From positions 26,142,501 to 26,206,500 of the forward strand of contig CM065387.1 of NCBI GenBank assembly GCA_033060915.1: DNA of 64,000 bases, given 5' to 3'. The DNA comes from Euryodendron excelsum (lineage: Eukaryota > Streptophyta > Magnoliopsida > Ericales > Pentaphylacaceae). The position numbers were made by a program, and so were the translations under genes. How positions within the stretch are numbered: position 1 is the stretch's first letter; the number at the start of each line of letters is the position of its first letter. Shown here piece after piece: positions 34,547 through 45,967 of this stretch. Below the pieces are notes generated by a model. The model ran no database searches, was not told the origin of the DNA, and saw only the letters and a program-made list of their open reading frames with translations.

Positions 34547-34711
34547 GGCGACTCCAAATATTTTCCAAAAGCCCTTTATTCAAATCTATTTTCAATTCAA
34601 ACTTAGTCGCATTTATTCTTCTAGGAGGGTGAGTTCTAACGAGAGAGTATAGTATTTTTCTCGCTTGTGTGTGTATTCCTCGAGTGCGAAAAATCTGGGC
34701 GTGACAGCAAG

Positions 34712-35064
34712 TTGTTTGGCACCCTAGACAAGGGGTTGCATTGGTGCCCCAAGCATAGTTGTTTATGGTTGTGGCAATTGTTTAGCACTCTAAGTAAGGG
34801 AGTGCATTGTAGCCATGACACTTCGTTCGGCACCCCAATCGAGAGGGTGTATTGGTGCCTTAGAGTGCAGTTGGTTAGAGCCATTGCAATTTGATGGGCA
34901 CTCCGATGTAGCAGTGCATTAGCGCTTTAGCGTACAGTTGGTTGGAGTTGGGATCATTTCAATGGTAGCCTCTTTGGACACTTCGTTGAAAGGATGCAGT
35001 AAACACTCTGTTGAAAGGGTGCAATCGTCTGATGAAAAGTACTACATGGTTGGAAGGGGTGATT
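34712..35064 (+). repeat. 3' remainder of the ~110-bp repeats of the copia-derived element
   Basis: After the level 2 target duplication the array resumes in phase (ttgtttggcaccctagacaa...ggttgcattggtgcc). It decays over two to three units before the 3' LTR. No polypurine tract is clear just before 35065. Confidence 0.7.
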
Positions 35065-35798
35065 TGTAGGGTGAGAAACCACCCTGGTCCACCCATGTGG
35101 GTGGGTAGGTGGAATTCCCACCAACAGCCCATATTAGAGTGGATGCATCCCACCAAACCATCCACTCCCTCTCTCTCACCGGGAGCCCAAAAGAAGGTGT
35201 AGAAAGAGAGCTGGCTTTTGTTGATTGTCCAAGTTAGAAGGCTGCCACACCTTCGAGAAGTCAGTTGTCAAAGTAGTCAAAGGAAGATATCAACTCATTC
35301 CCATTGTTGACTACCTCTACCGTCAAAGATTTGCAACACCATTGAACACACGACAAGTTTTCTCCTCCCCTATAAATAGATGGTCGAGTTAAGGGATGAA
35401 GAGAAAGGGGCAGATATAGGGAGTTGAAGATGTAGAGTCAGGGTTGTAGTGAGGGAAACCGCTTTGGTGTAGGGGCAGTGCCATTTGTAAGACAATAGAC
35501 TTTTATATTGTTGTGGGCATTTATATCGAGGGGTGAGCTCTTTGGTATTGTTGTAGGCAATTTGTATGACCATTTGTATTGAAAAAATTTGTATGGTAGT
35601 GGTTTTGTAAGGTAGAGTATTGTGTGAGTTGAAAGTTGTAATCTTCTCATTTGAATAGTAGATCTAACTCCAGTGTGGACCTAGGCAAATTGCAGAACTA
35701 CGATAAATCTGTCTCTATTGTTTCTATTGGGTGGGTGTATTTTTGGGGTACTTTCAATAAGCACATATTTGGTGTCAATTTCTTCCGCTGGCACAACA
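35065..35798 (+). repeat. 3' LTR of the copia-derived element
   Basis: Begins TGTAGGGTGAGAAACC and ends GGCACAACA, parallel to 17958-18644. It carries small insertions relative to the 5' LTR (for example a repeated gggtgggtaggtgg near 35100). The TATA box is at 35371-35380. The host gene resumes right after it. Confidence 0.9.
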
Positions 35799-36290
35799 TG
35801 CCACCTATCTTCAAGGATAAGATGCAAGTTGCTGGATTGTAGCTCCAGTAATCGGTAGTGCGTCAAGAAAATGTGACAACCCAATTCAGGTGATGGAAAT
35901 GTTTCAAAGCTCTACATTCTGCTTACAGCCTCTTGGCGATTCATTCACTAGGCGATTGACTTTTTATTTGATCTTGGCCAGGTGCATCCCCGTCTTCTTT
36001 CATCATGGGTCTGCTTACATCCAATATATATATATGGAATGTACCTAAGAGCTACACAAAATATTCCGTGTTTATACCGGAGAATGACATCAAAGTTGGG
36101 AAAGCATTTACATTGAGAAGATGTTGCGTACGTAGGATATCCAAAGAAGAAGTGCTGGCGATGAGAGAGGAGGTTGTAAGGTTGATTCCAAGACTAATAT
36201 AATATATGCGAATCCAATGTCTAGATTAGAGACCCTTGAAGATGCATTTGATATAGCAATTAAGGGAGTTCTTAATAGAATAGAGACGAT

Positions 36291-36330
<40 letters not shown>

Positions 36331-36351
36331 GGAAGAGTATCTGAGTTATGA
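35799..36351 (+). pseudogene. MUR3-like GT47 glycosyltransferase pseudogene, 3' part
   Basis: This continues the gene broken at 17957. In order, with frame changes, it carries [97 protein letters not shown], then YANPMSRLETLEDAFDIAIK and GVLNRIETIRRE. These are the conserved C-terminal segments of the MUR3 branch of GT47 (exostosin domain with the donor-binding region). Frame slips fall in a TATA run near 36028 and in ataatatat near 36198. The last codons run into a (GA)n microsatellite coding Arg-Glu repeats, with a stop at 36349-36351. Together with the 5' part the gene would be about 1.6 kb, a normal length for this intronless family. Confidence 0.88.
36291..36325 (+). repeat. (GA)n microsatellite
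   Basis: About 17 GA units at the 3' end of the glycosyltransferase pseudogene, expanding what was probably a short Arg/Glu-rich C-terminus. Confidence 0.9.
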
Positions 36352-37584
36352 ATTCATGGCTGAAAACAGATACCAACACTAGTAGTAGTTGGGACAATGG
36401 AAGGAGATGAATGGGAACAATCACAGCTTATTGTAACCATTGGTGAGATTATGTAATTAGCTATTGTTTTGAAGTGGCTTCTTTATTAATTTGTACATGT
36501 GTTTTTGAATTTGTTTATTTTCTTTCTTTTTTGGTACCTCACTTCTTGTGTGTAGGTAAAAAAATTCTAGCAAAATTAAACTCATTTATTTTCTTATTTC
36601 TCTCGCAGGAAATGTTTAAGGAGAACCAAAAGATGGTTCAGCTTCTAGCTAGTATGTTTATATGTCTATTGACAGCTTGCATTTACATTTGTAAACTAAT
36701 TAAGTTTAATTTTGATCTATTGATAGTGTGAATGTTTCTTTACAAATGACCTGGGATATTAAAATGCAAAACTTTCTATTGAGGATTAGTAAAAGAGTTT
36801 TACTCCATATGCAAAGCAATACTATCATGATGTGAAGTCACATTTTCTGAAAAATGAAGGCAATTGGTGTCCCAATATGTAGTATTAATTCTTTAGGCAG
36901 GGCATGCATTTGTCAACATATATAAATATATACTAGTAATGTTATAAAACTAAAAGGATTTAAGGTAGATAAAATAACTCAACACAAAGTATAGTGGATA
37001 GTTCTTTAGGAACAATTATAGATAGATCTTCTAGACCACCTAAGATTTTATTGATTATGCAAGACCAAATAGAATACAACATTATTTGTGAAGATTAGCT
37101 ATACTTCACTTCCTCCTATTTTTTCTCTGTTTTTCTCTTTCTATTTTCTCTTTATTTTTAGTTGTACCTCAAACTATAGCAGAGCTCCTACATTTGTAGT
37201 AAATGAAGTCGGCGACATGAGCGAGGTGGCAACTTGAAGAGGCGGAAAAACTTATCAAGGTCATCCATTATTTCATTGATGTTATCAATTATGTAATACT
37301 CTCCCTTGGATAACCATGCAATAATACAATATATATTTTTTGTGTATGATAAAACTGCCTTATTAAAACCTTGTTAGAAAAATTCAATGGGAAAAAGCCT
37401 TAGCAAAGGAAAAATTGTACATTGATCTGGTATAACATAACTTAGTATGGGTGCGTTAAAACTGCTTTATTAAAATCTTACCAAGGAAAACCTTGTGGGA
37501 AAAACTGTTGGTGAAGGAAAAAAAGTATAGTACGCAACTCCCCCTTATTCAAACTTCTGGTATGAAGTTGATAGCTTTTATTGT
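36352..37584. other. AT-rich DNA and probable copia LTR remnant (minus strand)
   Basis: 36352-36900 holds no recognisable gene. On the minus strand, just past the pol remnant at 37585, the sequence reads gggggagttgcgtactatac and later ccaagggagagtattacata. Copia elements usually carry such a purine tract followed by the 3' LTR, so 37297 downward to about 36950 may be LTR. No matching 5' LTR is found, so the boundaries are uncertain. Confidence 0.4.
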
Positions 37585-38130
37585 TTAGAATGAAAGATTT
37601 TTCAGACGACGCATGTCAATGTTATATACAAATTTCTCAAATGTTACAATTGGGAGTACTTTAGTAAACAAGCCAACCAAATTGTAACTTGAATATAGTT
37701 ATCGGACATTAATATCACCACTCTTTTGGAGCTCATGTGTATATAAAGGACTTTGACGATATATGTTTGGTTCCATCATCTTTGATATAGCCTCCCTTTA
37801 TTTGTGTAATACGTGCTGCATTATCTTCATATAATATCATCGAGGTATCTTTGACTGTAGATAATCCGTAACTTTTTTGAATATGCTGAATATATTGAAT
37901 CATAGATCTTAGCTAAATGCACTCTCGACTTGCTTTATGAATTACAATTATCTCAGAAAGATTTAAAGAAGTTGTTGTTAATGTCTGCTTCACCGATCGC
38001 TAAAATATAGCAGTGTTACCATAAATAAACACATACTCAGTTTGAGACTGAGTTTTATGTGAATCAGAAAGGTAGTCAGTGTTTGCATAATCAATTAATT
38101 CAAGTTGTGACTCATTTGAATATAATAAGC
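37585..38130 (-). pseudogene. copia pol 3' end (RNase H region), remnant
   Basis: Read on the minus strand, phrases conserved at the end of copia pol appear in order: YANTDYLSDSHKTQSQTEYV, KQTLTTTSLNLSEIIVIHKA, SRECIWLRSMIQYIQ, LYEDNAARITQIKGGYIKDD, TKHISSKSFIYTHELQKSGD, NLVGLFTKVLPIVTFEK and MRRLKNLSF before a stop at 37585-37587. The DN of EDNAA and the final FTK-LP motif are typical of the RNase H tail. Several stops and frame slips interrupt it. The rest of pol upstream (higher coordinates) is missing. Confidence 0.85.
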
Positions 38131-40660
38131 TCATAACCAATTATATTTGCGTTGCATTAGGATAAATATCATAAATTAAATCTATAACTAAAATATATCA
38201 TCTAATATGTCATTAAAAATTTATGTATTTAATTATAATTAGAATTCAACCATTGCCCAACTTCCATAACTACAAGTGATTCAATGCAATGCTTCACGGT
38301 TATATGCTAAAATAGTTTACGTACAAACCACTTTCTGTTTAACTAGGAACAAAAAAAAGTGTAATTAATTACACTTTGAGTTCAAATACAATCCAACTTT
38401 CATAACTACAAAGACTGTAGAAGAGTTAATAAAATATAAGTAAATAAAATATCATGGTACAGATTTAACTTCCTCTAAACGAAAGAACGACGCGCACAGA
38501 CCATTAGAAAATCACTTTACACAGATGCTTTGAAAAGAGACGTGGCTTTTCAAAATTTCAAACACCGTTACCTTTTACATATCCACGATTTTGGAAAAGG
38601 GAAGTGGCTTTTCAAAATTTCAGTACCATTACCTGTTATTCTCACATATATACATACATATATATATATATATGCATACAAAAATACTTTCTCCACGCTA
38701 ATCCTTCTGTATTTGGACTTGCCAGGGTATTCTGCATAAATTTTGCTCTATCCAGGTATACACGTTAATTCTACAAAAAAAAAAAAAAAAAACTATTTCG
38801 GTTTGATTATCTTAAAAAAAATCTCTCTCAACTAACCACTTTTTATAATCTGAGAAACATTGCACAGTACAACGGACAAATTCACAATTTGGCATCATTT
38901 GTCCGGAGAAGGAGTGCAATCCTTGTACAGAGGTAAGCGTTTATCTGTTTTTTCTTGCCCCTCAGATGTTTTCATCAATGAAGGTGTCTGAGATAGTTTG
39001 GCATTACTTGCCACTCTCTCTCTCTCCCTCTTTGCTTCTTACATTGACGTCCTCTGATTTTTTGCTGCATGCATGTTTCTTTATCATATTCTCTTTGTTG
39101 TTGTCCCTCTACAACCATATGGCTTTATAATGTTATGGATTTTGTGGCTATTTGTTTCTACATTCATCTTACCCAAAAGGATTCCAAAAGAGAAAAGCTG
39201 ATAAAATCATTTTTATCTACATGGGCAGAAAGAAAAAATACTGGTTCATTGAAGAAGTAAAACCAAGAAATCAAGAAATGCATGTAAGATGAATGTACAA
39301 ATTAATAGGTTAAACATGAGATGGACGATCCCAATCAAGCTTCTTAATGGAAAGATTCCTCCGAACCCAATCTTCAAAAACTTGTATGCATAACTTGGCT
39401 TTGGCCATTTGTTTAGTTATTCAGTCTTAGGTTTATGTCAGGTACACAAAGTGTTTATATTGGAACAATATAAATTATAGTTATTCAATTCAAGTACTTC
39501 ACCAAGTTATTATAACATGATTTTTCAAAATTATTTAAAATACATGGATCAACCTTAGTATACTATATGCAAATAATGCAAGTAGAAAGTTTGTCAAACT
39601 GAAAAAGGGGCTGGATGCAACAAATGTGTCAATTCAAGTACATATTCATACAACATCATACAAAGCATGTAATACTACTAAATAGCACTTGAAATGATAC
39701 CTTTTTGAATTTTTTGGATGACAAAAATCTTACATTTCAATTCCAAGTGTCAAAATATGAAGTACCTTATATGTCACATTATTTTAAGCAGTTGACATAA
39801 TTAATGGATGTCCAGTATTTAAATTCATAAAATTCAGAGAAGAGGTGAGTTTCATAACAATTTGGATAATCAGTATGGATAACAATTTGGCGTTTCAATT
39901 TTTTATGTAGAGAGGGCATGGATAACAATTTGTCAAAGGTGCTAAGGCATGCATGTGGTAAAACACACATATTTTTCACAAATCTAGACAAGATGAATGA
40001 CAACAACCGCATACTAGGAAAGATTATAGCAGAATGAGTACAAATTAATGAAGATCTTGATGAAATGTAGCCTACAAACTTTACAAATTCGGACATTCCA
40101 GTACTAAAAAGGATTAAAGTAGGGAAATAATGAACTGTGCCAATCCTTCATGACTCTTTCTTCATTTAAAATAAAGAAGATATAATATTAATTGCTATTG
40201 CTATAATTTGCTATCTGTTACAACATATCTAATTGCCATTTGTCTAACTTGTATGTTCAAAAAAAATTTCAATATCTTCATATAGTATGTCAGTTTATTA
40301 ATTTGGCAGAGTTATCTTTGAAAAAGTTGAGCCACTTTCAGATTAGGGGAAGTAAGGAATATACATTCGTAGTCTGTGACTTCTCTTTTATAGCTGTAAG
40401 TTTCAATATTTCAAATTGCTTTTCTGAAATTTTTGCTAAATGGAATAATAAGCTCTTTTTACATAGCATGCAATATGAATGTATAAATAAAACATATCAT
40501 GTGCAACGCATGTGCACAACCACTGGTATTTATAGAAATATCACTATCACATCATTTGGGTCAAGAATTTAGTATGAGAATTTTGGAAGAATAACTTTTT
40601 TTTCATATGCGTAATATATATAAACTTATATATACAATATATAAAAAGGTAAAAAGGTAA
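38131..40660. other. AT-rich intergenic DNA
   Basis: No gene is supported on either strand. 38529-38635 contains two copies of a ~70-base phrase (gtggcttttcaaaatttca). An AT microsatellite lies at about 38645-38675. Poly(A) and CT runs occur near 38776 and 39020. The open frames are short and unlike known proteins. Confidence 0.5.
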
Positions 40661-40970
40661 GCTCGACCACGTTTCCTTTCACAACCTACAAACCTTTCCA
40701 CCAGTTATAAATGGATGAAAAACAACTAAAAACGGCCACACCCCCCTAATATTGGCCTAATATGGCCCGATTCAACTTCGCTCCTTGTCGCACGAGCCAC
40801 GAGTAGTCCCGAATTAATGTTCTATAGCCTTATACGGTCGTTTCAAGCCCGACCACGCACCCTTTACCTACAAACCCTTCTACAGGTCATAAACGAACGA
40901 AAAATTTCTCAAAACAGCCACACTCTATTATTGGCCTAATATAGCCCGATTTGTTCAGAAGAACAAATTG
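40661..40970 (+). repeat. local tandem duplication, ~187-bp period
   Basis: The block from gctcgaccacgtttcctttc (40661) through ggcctaatatggcccgatt recurs from gcccgaccacgcaccc (about 40848) through ggcctaatatagcccgatt. Shared landmarks include acctacaaaccctt, cataaa-g-acgaaaaa and cggccacac. The second copy is diverged and slightly shorter. It could be two monomers of a satellite or a duplicated promoter-like segment. Confidence 0.65.
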
Positions 40971-41371
40971 AGAAACATTTTTAAAATTGTATGTAAAAAA
41001 AAATTTTCTCCCCCTTTATTTTCTGTTGTCTTTTCTAGAGTTCCAAAGAATATGATTGACTCGTACTTACATTATAAATTCTATATATTATCTTATATCT
41101 TAAACCTTGATTATAAATACTAGTTTAGTGTTAAAATGAATACACTAACTGTGCAAGCATTTTGGTGCATACGTGTCCACCTAAATTAAGATATAAATCT
41201 AAATTAATGAGATAGTCAAGGGTCGAATCTGCTTACGTAAAAAACAAAATTAAATGCTAAAATTTAGTAACTTAATTTTCCATAAAAGGAATGATTGAAT
41301 AATGGTTGTGGTTTTAATATCTCCAATATTATCAAAAATTTTTAATGAAATTTAGCTACATACCATTAGTT

Positions 41372-42270
41372 AAAGATTTTCTCCAAATCAGGTAGCAGGA
41401 AGCTCCTGTTGCTCAGATACGTGGCATGATATAACACTGTCCACGTGTACAAGGGTTTTAGATTCATTTATTTAGGATACCAGTTTAACGGCGCTACTTT
41501 TTTTTGTTTTTTAAAGAAATCTTCTTCCCACTCCAAAACTTGTTTGAAAGTCGCAAAGTGACAACTAAAATTAAAGTTCCCAAGTGGATTAACTATTTGC
41601 TTACTGACTGAAACATTTAAGGAGAGTCAAAGTTCTTGTTTTCCCTTCTTTTTGAAAGTTGTTTTTTCAGTATCTTAGGGCTGTGGAAGTAGAATGGGCA
41701 TGAATATTTAGCGGATTACCTTTTGTCCGTAATTTGGGTTCTCTGGGGGGATTTTCACTGACTCGGAAAGAAGCATTACAAATTGATTTTTATTATGGTG
41801 TTGTGTTATTGTTGATAGTGTTGAACTCAAGGAGAGGAATTGCAGAGATTGATTGAGGGCTTCAATGTCTCTTAAGGAGAAGAATAGCCACTTTAAACCA
41901 AAGTCTCTATACAAGATTCTATTGAAAAGATCTAAATCTGAATTCGGAGATAATGTTTCATCATACATCAGATAATTTAGCGCACAAAATCTCAAAGTAT
42001 TGTAGTATTTGAAATGCTACCATATTAGCTTATGAATTTTTGATGGATTTGTCACAAAATTTGGTGCAATTTTTTTTTGCTCCGATTAACCATTATAGCC
42101 CTGGTGGGTTTTATTATTTAACCGAGGCGATGAACAAAAGTAACCGGCGTGAGTAGCCTTTATTCTCTAATCACATTATTTGAAAACGGGTACACATGGA
42201 CAGTGTTATATCATGTCACGTACATGGGCAACATGAGCTTCCTGCTACCTGGTTTGGAGGAAATCCTCAA
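41372..42270. mobile_element. ~0.9-kb element with ~78-bp terminal inverted repeats
   Basis: The left end (41375-41452) reads gattttctccaaatcaggta then gcaggaagctcctgttgc and tgatataacactgtccacgt. The right end (42190-42267) is its reverse complement with a few changes (acagtgttatatcatgtcac, gagcttcctgctacc, tggtttggaggaaatc). The arms suggest a class II element. No transposase is visible. Inside, a 95-codon minus-strand frame (41708-41995) ends next to caaaaggtaatcc, which looks like an exon end and donor site, so a captured gene fragment is possible. No clear target duplication could be found. Confidence 0.65.
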
Positions 42271-44469
42271 AATGCTTTGTGGTTCATCCTTATTGGACTT
42301 CTTCTCAATCGGTTTTTTGTCATTTGCATGCAAAATTAATAACCTGCCCCTCCTAATTAATAGGAATATTGTTGCTATTATTGTTAAAACGCTAATATGG
42401 TTTTGCTAAAGTAATTCATAATTGTTCACAATATTAAGTAATTACATATACCTATTCATTTTTTAAAACCAAATAAAAGAAAAAATTTAGTTTCTTTCAA
42501 TTCATTTTCTTAATCTGCATTTTTCTTTCTTTACACAAATTCAAGATTGAAACATAATGTAGGCATTCAATTGCAATTTCATTGCTAAGTTTCATTTGTT
42601 CTAGAAGAAGAAGAAAGAAAAGGAAATATTTCATTTTTTGTGCATTAAAAAACATCCTTCTTTTGTTCTTTTTTTTTTTTTTTTTCCTTCTAGTAAATGA
42701 AACAGAAAACAGGTACAGTACACGAAATTGTTGTGGTTGAAAATAAAACCAAAACATGAAGTGAAACTTTTTTGATTATTCAGAAATATATATTTTTTCT
42801 TTTAAAAAAGTCACCTAAATAATTAAAGAAACATTATTTATTTATTTATTTTGATTATAAAATGTGACAAAATAATTTATTGAATAGCTTCCAGGGTATG
42901 CGGGATGGCATGGGACATATATTTTTTTTTTGGGCTGGCTTAGGGATTTAAGTTTCGGCTTAATGTGCAGTTGTATTGGACTCAGGCAACTACTCCATTT
43001 GTTTTTATGTAGTGCACACCCAGACCTAACTTGGACTTGCCTAACCCATTTCCATTCTTATGCTACTGGTCATTGGTTTAATTCACCCTCTATTTTGATA
43101 AGGCTTTGGCTCTCCAATATAATGGAAAAAAAAAAAAAAACTCAAATACGTAGTAACTTTACCTCTACTTGCAAATACAACAATTCAAGCAAAATACTTG
43201 GGGACTACCGTTTCGATTAGTTTATATGCAGGCTTGTTTATGTAACTTATTAATTTATTATTATTATTTTTTGGTTTTTATTGAAAAAGTTGAAAGCATA
43301 ACCTAAAACCCATAAAACATTAAAAAAAAAATTGAATTTTGAGAAAAAGTGGTAAATAAGTTTATCCAAATGAGCACAAACTCATTTCAAATGCAAGATA
43401 TTCTCAACCATATCATTGAGAATGACCAAAACACCCTTAATAAGTTGAATGTCCATAATGCTGTAGCAAGAAAATAACCAAAATACACTCATCTAAAGTA
43501 AACAAAACTATTGCCCTTTATTTATTTAATGGTTTGTGCAAAAAAACTCACGGAGCAAAAATATTGACCTGATCAAATCACCAACGTGCCCTATGTTGTG
43601 AGATAATGGAAACAACCCTAACAAAGAAATCGTAAAATAAAAACTTTGATTTGAAGTATTTCAAAAAGATAATTTAGTCAAGAGTTTTTCTTGGTGGAAT
43701 CACTAAAATGCCAGCATCCATCATGTCTCACAGTCTAATGAAACCACTAAATATGATGTCCACATGGTGGTGACACTTCATGCTAGTAAGACAATGGTAC
43801 TGTATCATCAGTTGTCTAAGTATACCAGCAAATTCTCATTAGGAGAGAAACTCGCTTCTAGAACAAAGATGAAACTTTCATGAATTTATAAAAAAAACTT
43901 TTAGTAAAAGTTTTCGAGATGTTTCAAAAACTCTAATATAATTTACAAACACTTCTTAGAAACTTTTACAAAACATTGCGGAAACTCACTACAAACAAGC
44001 TTCTTATGATTATTTAGCCATTTTCGTGCTCTAAAACTTTCTTTTGAATATATAGTTATAATAAGTTTTTATAAATATTTTATAGCATTAACATTTTAAC
44101 TTATCATAAAAGCATTCTAATGCATTATATATTTTTTAAATTCTTAATAATTTTTTTTTATAAATGTCCTATTTAATTTTATATTATCTAGCGTTTTCTG
44201 TTTCCTATAATTTTTTAATCCATGTTTCCTGATTCTATTTACAGTTTATGTTTCGACAACTATGGTTCCAAAAAAACAAACAACTAAAGTTTATTAAGAC
44301 CTTTAATTAACATACTTAATTAATTTATAAATTTTAGTGGGTAGGCTAATTCCCGATAGGAGCCATGTAACGCTGCCCCTAGATTAGGAACATTTTTTTT
44401 TTCCATAAATCTGAAATACATATTCCCAACCTTTAAGAACCAAATATATCAGAGAAGTGATTAGAGCAC
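42271..44469. other. AT-rich intergenic DNA
   Basis: Homopolymer runs and low-complexity AT sequence. No open frame has a recognisable domain. 43400-43720 contains loosely repeated phrases of the type accaaaatacactca / atcactaaaatgcc. Nothing else stands out. Confidence 0.5.
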
Positions 44470-45910
44470 ACGTGTCTTTAGACTTATGTTATAATTTCCT
44501 TGAATGTGGCTTGGCAACACTTAATGGCATACTAATGTTATATATCCTCAAACTTAATATCTTTTGTTTATAAGGATTATAACATTTAGTAGTAGAAAGA
44601 TGATGGTATTGCATATCATCATTTATTTATTTTATCTTTCCTTAATATTAGTTGTGACCTAATGACATTTAACTTTCCTCAAAAAAAAAAAAAAAAAAAA
44701 GTCATTTAATTAATGGCAGTATGATGCTGATATTATATGTCAAACTTCATTTATGTTTCTTTTTACAAATATAACATTTGTTTTGAGGCAAATGGATATA
44801 ACATTCAAGGCTTGCAATGTGGTCTAGTCAAATCGATTAACGGCAATAAGATGGTGGTATCGTATATCTAGAAATGTGGCCAGGCAACAACTAATGGCTG
44901 TAAAGACTCTGTTATTAAATATAATTAATTTTAAGTCTTTTTTTTCGAGATTGGGATTAATTATAAGGTTTAGGAGGTTCAAATTTAGAGAACACCTATG
45001 CTTATGTATGGATCTATGATTTGGTGAGGGAAACCAAAGGGGTAATTAATGAAATGAAATTACTTGAATTTATTTTTTTTGTTAATCAACAAAAAAAAAA
45101 TTTGAATTTTTGAGAAATGCCTTTTCATTTTTTTCTCTGTTTCTTAGTCCAACCAAATAGAAACAAAACAAATTATAGTTTTTCTCCTCCATTTTTATTT
45201 TCCTTTCTTTTCCATTTCCGTTGTTAAAACTGAGATCCAAAAATAGCAAAAAGGATCTATCAAAATGTTAAATTGCACTTAGCAATGTAACATGTAATGG
45301 CATAAGACATGGTGGTGGTGTGTATCATCCATTTGGTTTGTATTTTTTTTTTTTCAAAACGTTAAATGTGATGGCATAAGGTCCTTTCTTTTTATTTTTA
45401 TATTATAATAATTAATGATTGTAAGGTACGTAAGATACTGATATTCTATTATCAATTTAATTCACATATATTTTATTAAAATTTTAACATTTAATGGTGG
45501 TAAGATGCTAGTATTGCATATGGATCGTCAATTTAATATAGGGCATTGCCAAATTCATATTATTAAGAGGTGCACCTATAGCCCTCTTCCGCATACGATG
45601 AGTCGCACCAATTTACGAAACGAAGACCATAGACAAAACTGAAAAGATTGTGGATGTGTTTAGCACCTTTGAGAGTAATGCTTTATAAACACACGATGTA
45701 TAAGAAAAAATTTCACACAAAATGATGTCGTTCAAATGCGACATATAATTTTAAAAGTGTCCATCAAGATAATTTATGATTACAATAATTGTATTCTAGT
45801 AGACAATTTTGTATCGAACTTTTCTAAGAATAGAAATTTTCACCTTTTTAATTGTATCTCCCTCGTAGCCTAGCAACATTTAATGCATGGTAGTAGGTCG
45901 TTGGTATGGT
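44470..45910 (+). repeat. degenerate interspersed repeat field
   Basis: A short module recurs at irregular spacing: gtggcttggcaacacttaat + ggcata (44505), catttaattaatggcagtatg (44703), cgattaacggcaataagatg (44836), ggccaggcaacaactaatgg (44878), gtaacatgtaatggcataag (45288), gttaaatgtgatggcataag (45361), acatttaatggtggtaagat (45488) and agcaacatttaatgcatggt (45870). Each is followed within about 15 bases by tggtattgcatatc-like sequence. It is too diverged for a simple satellite; an old, expanded tandem array is the best guess. Confidence 0.5.
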
Positions 45911-45967
45911 ATTTTACTTTTCTTCTCTTTTTCTTTGCTATTAGTTGGAAGCGGGTAGAGGGAGGAA

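Larger units (their letters stand above)
22581..34706 (+). mobile_element. family A solo LTR, nest level 2
   Basis: It begins TTTAAGCACCCC (the family consensus is TGTAAGCACCCC, so the second base is mutated) and ends GGGCGTGACA. The five bases GCAAG stand on both sides (22576-22580 and 34707-34711). Without the nested inserts it is about 5.1 kb and runs from U3 through TATA to the LTR end with no internal domain, primer site or second LTR, so it is a solo LTR. The first part is 22581-24851; the rest is 31871-34706. Landmarks in order are U3 repeats, a TATA box, a region rich in ccctagcct, pyrimidine-rich U5-like sequence and the conserved end block. Confidence 0.92.
17958..35798 (+). mobile_element. 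copia-derived non-autonomous retrotransposon, nest level 1
   Basis: Related LTRs begin TGTAGGGTG at 17958 and 35065 and end ...AACA at 18644 and 35798. A primer site (18648-18660) follows the left LTR, and a gag start remnant (21637-21781) marks copia ancestry. The flanking host gene shows the target: TGCC stands on both sides (17954-17957 and 35799-35802), a 4 bp duplication, and removing the insertion plus one TGCC rejoins the glycosyltransferase frame. About 13.8 kb of the 17.8 kb is later insertions: a solo LTR at 19708-21327 and a three-deep stack at 22581-34706. The element itself is about 4.1 kb once both are removed. It consists of LTRs, tandem repeats and a gag stub; protease, integrase and RT are absent. 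Confidence 0.85.

Noticed and set aside
22581..34706. Reading the 12-kb block as one complete retrotransposon with two LTRs
   Set aside because: Only one forward LTR is present, split by a reversed copy with its own target duplication; there is no primer site or internal domain.
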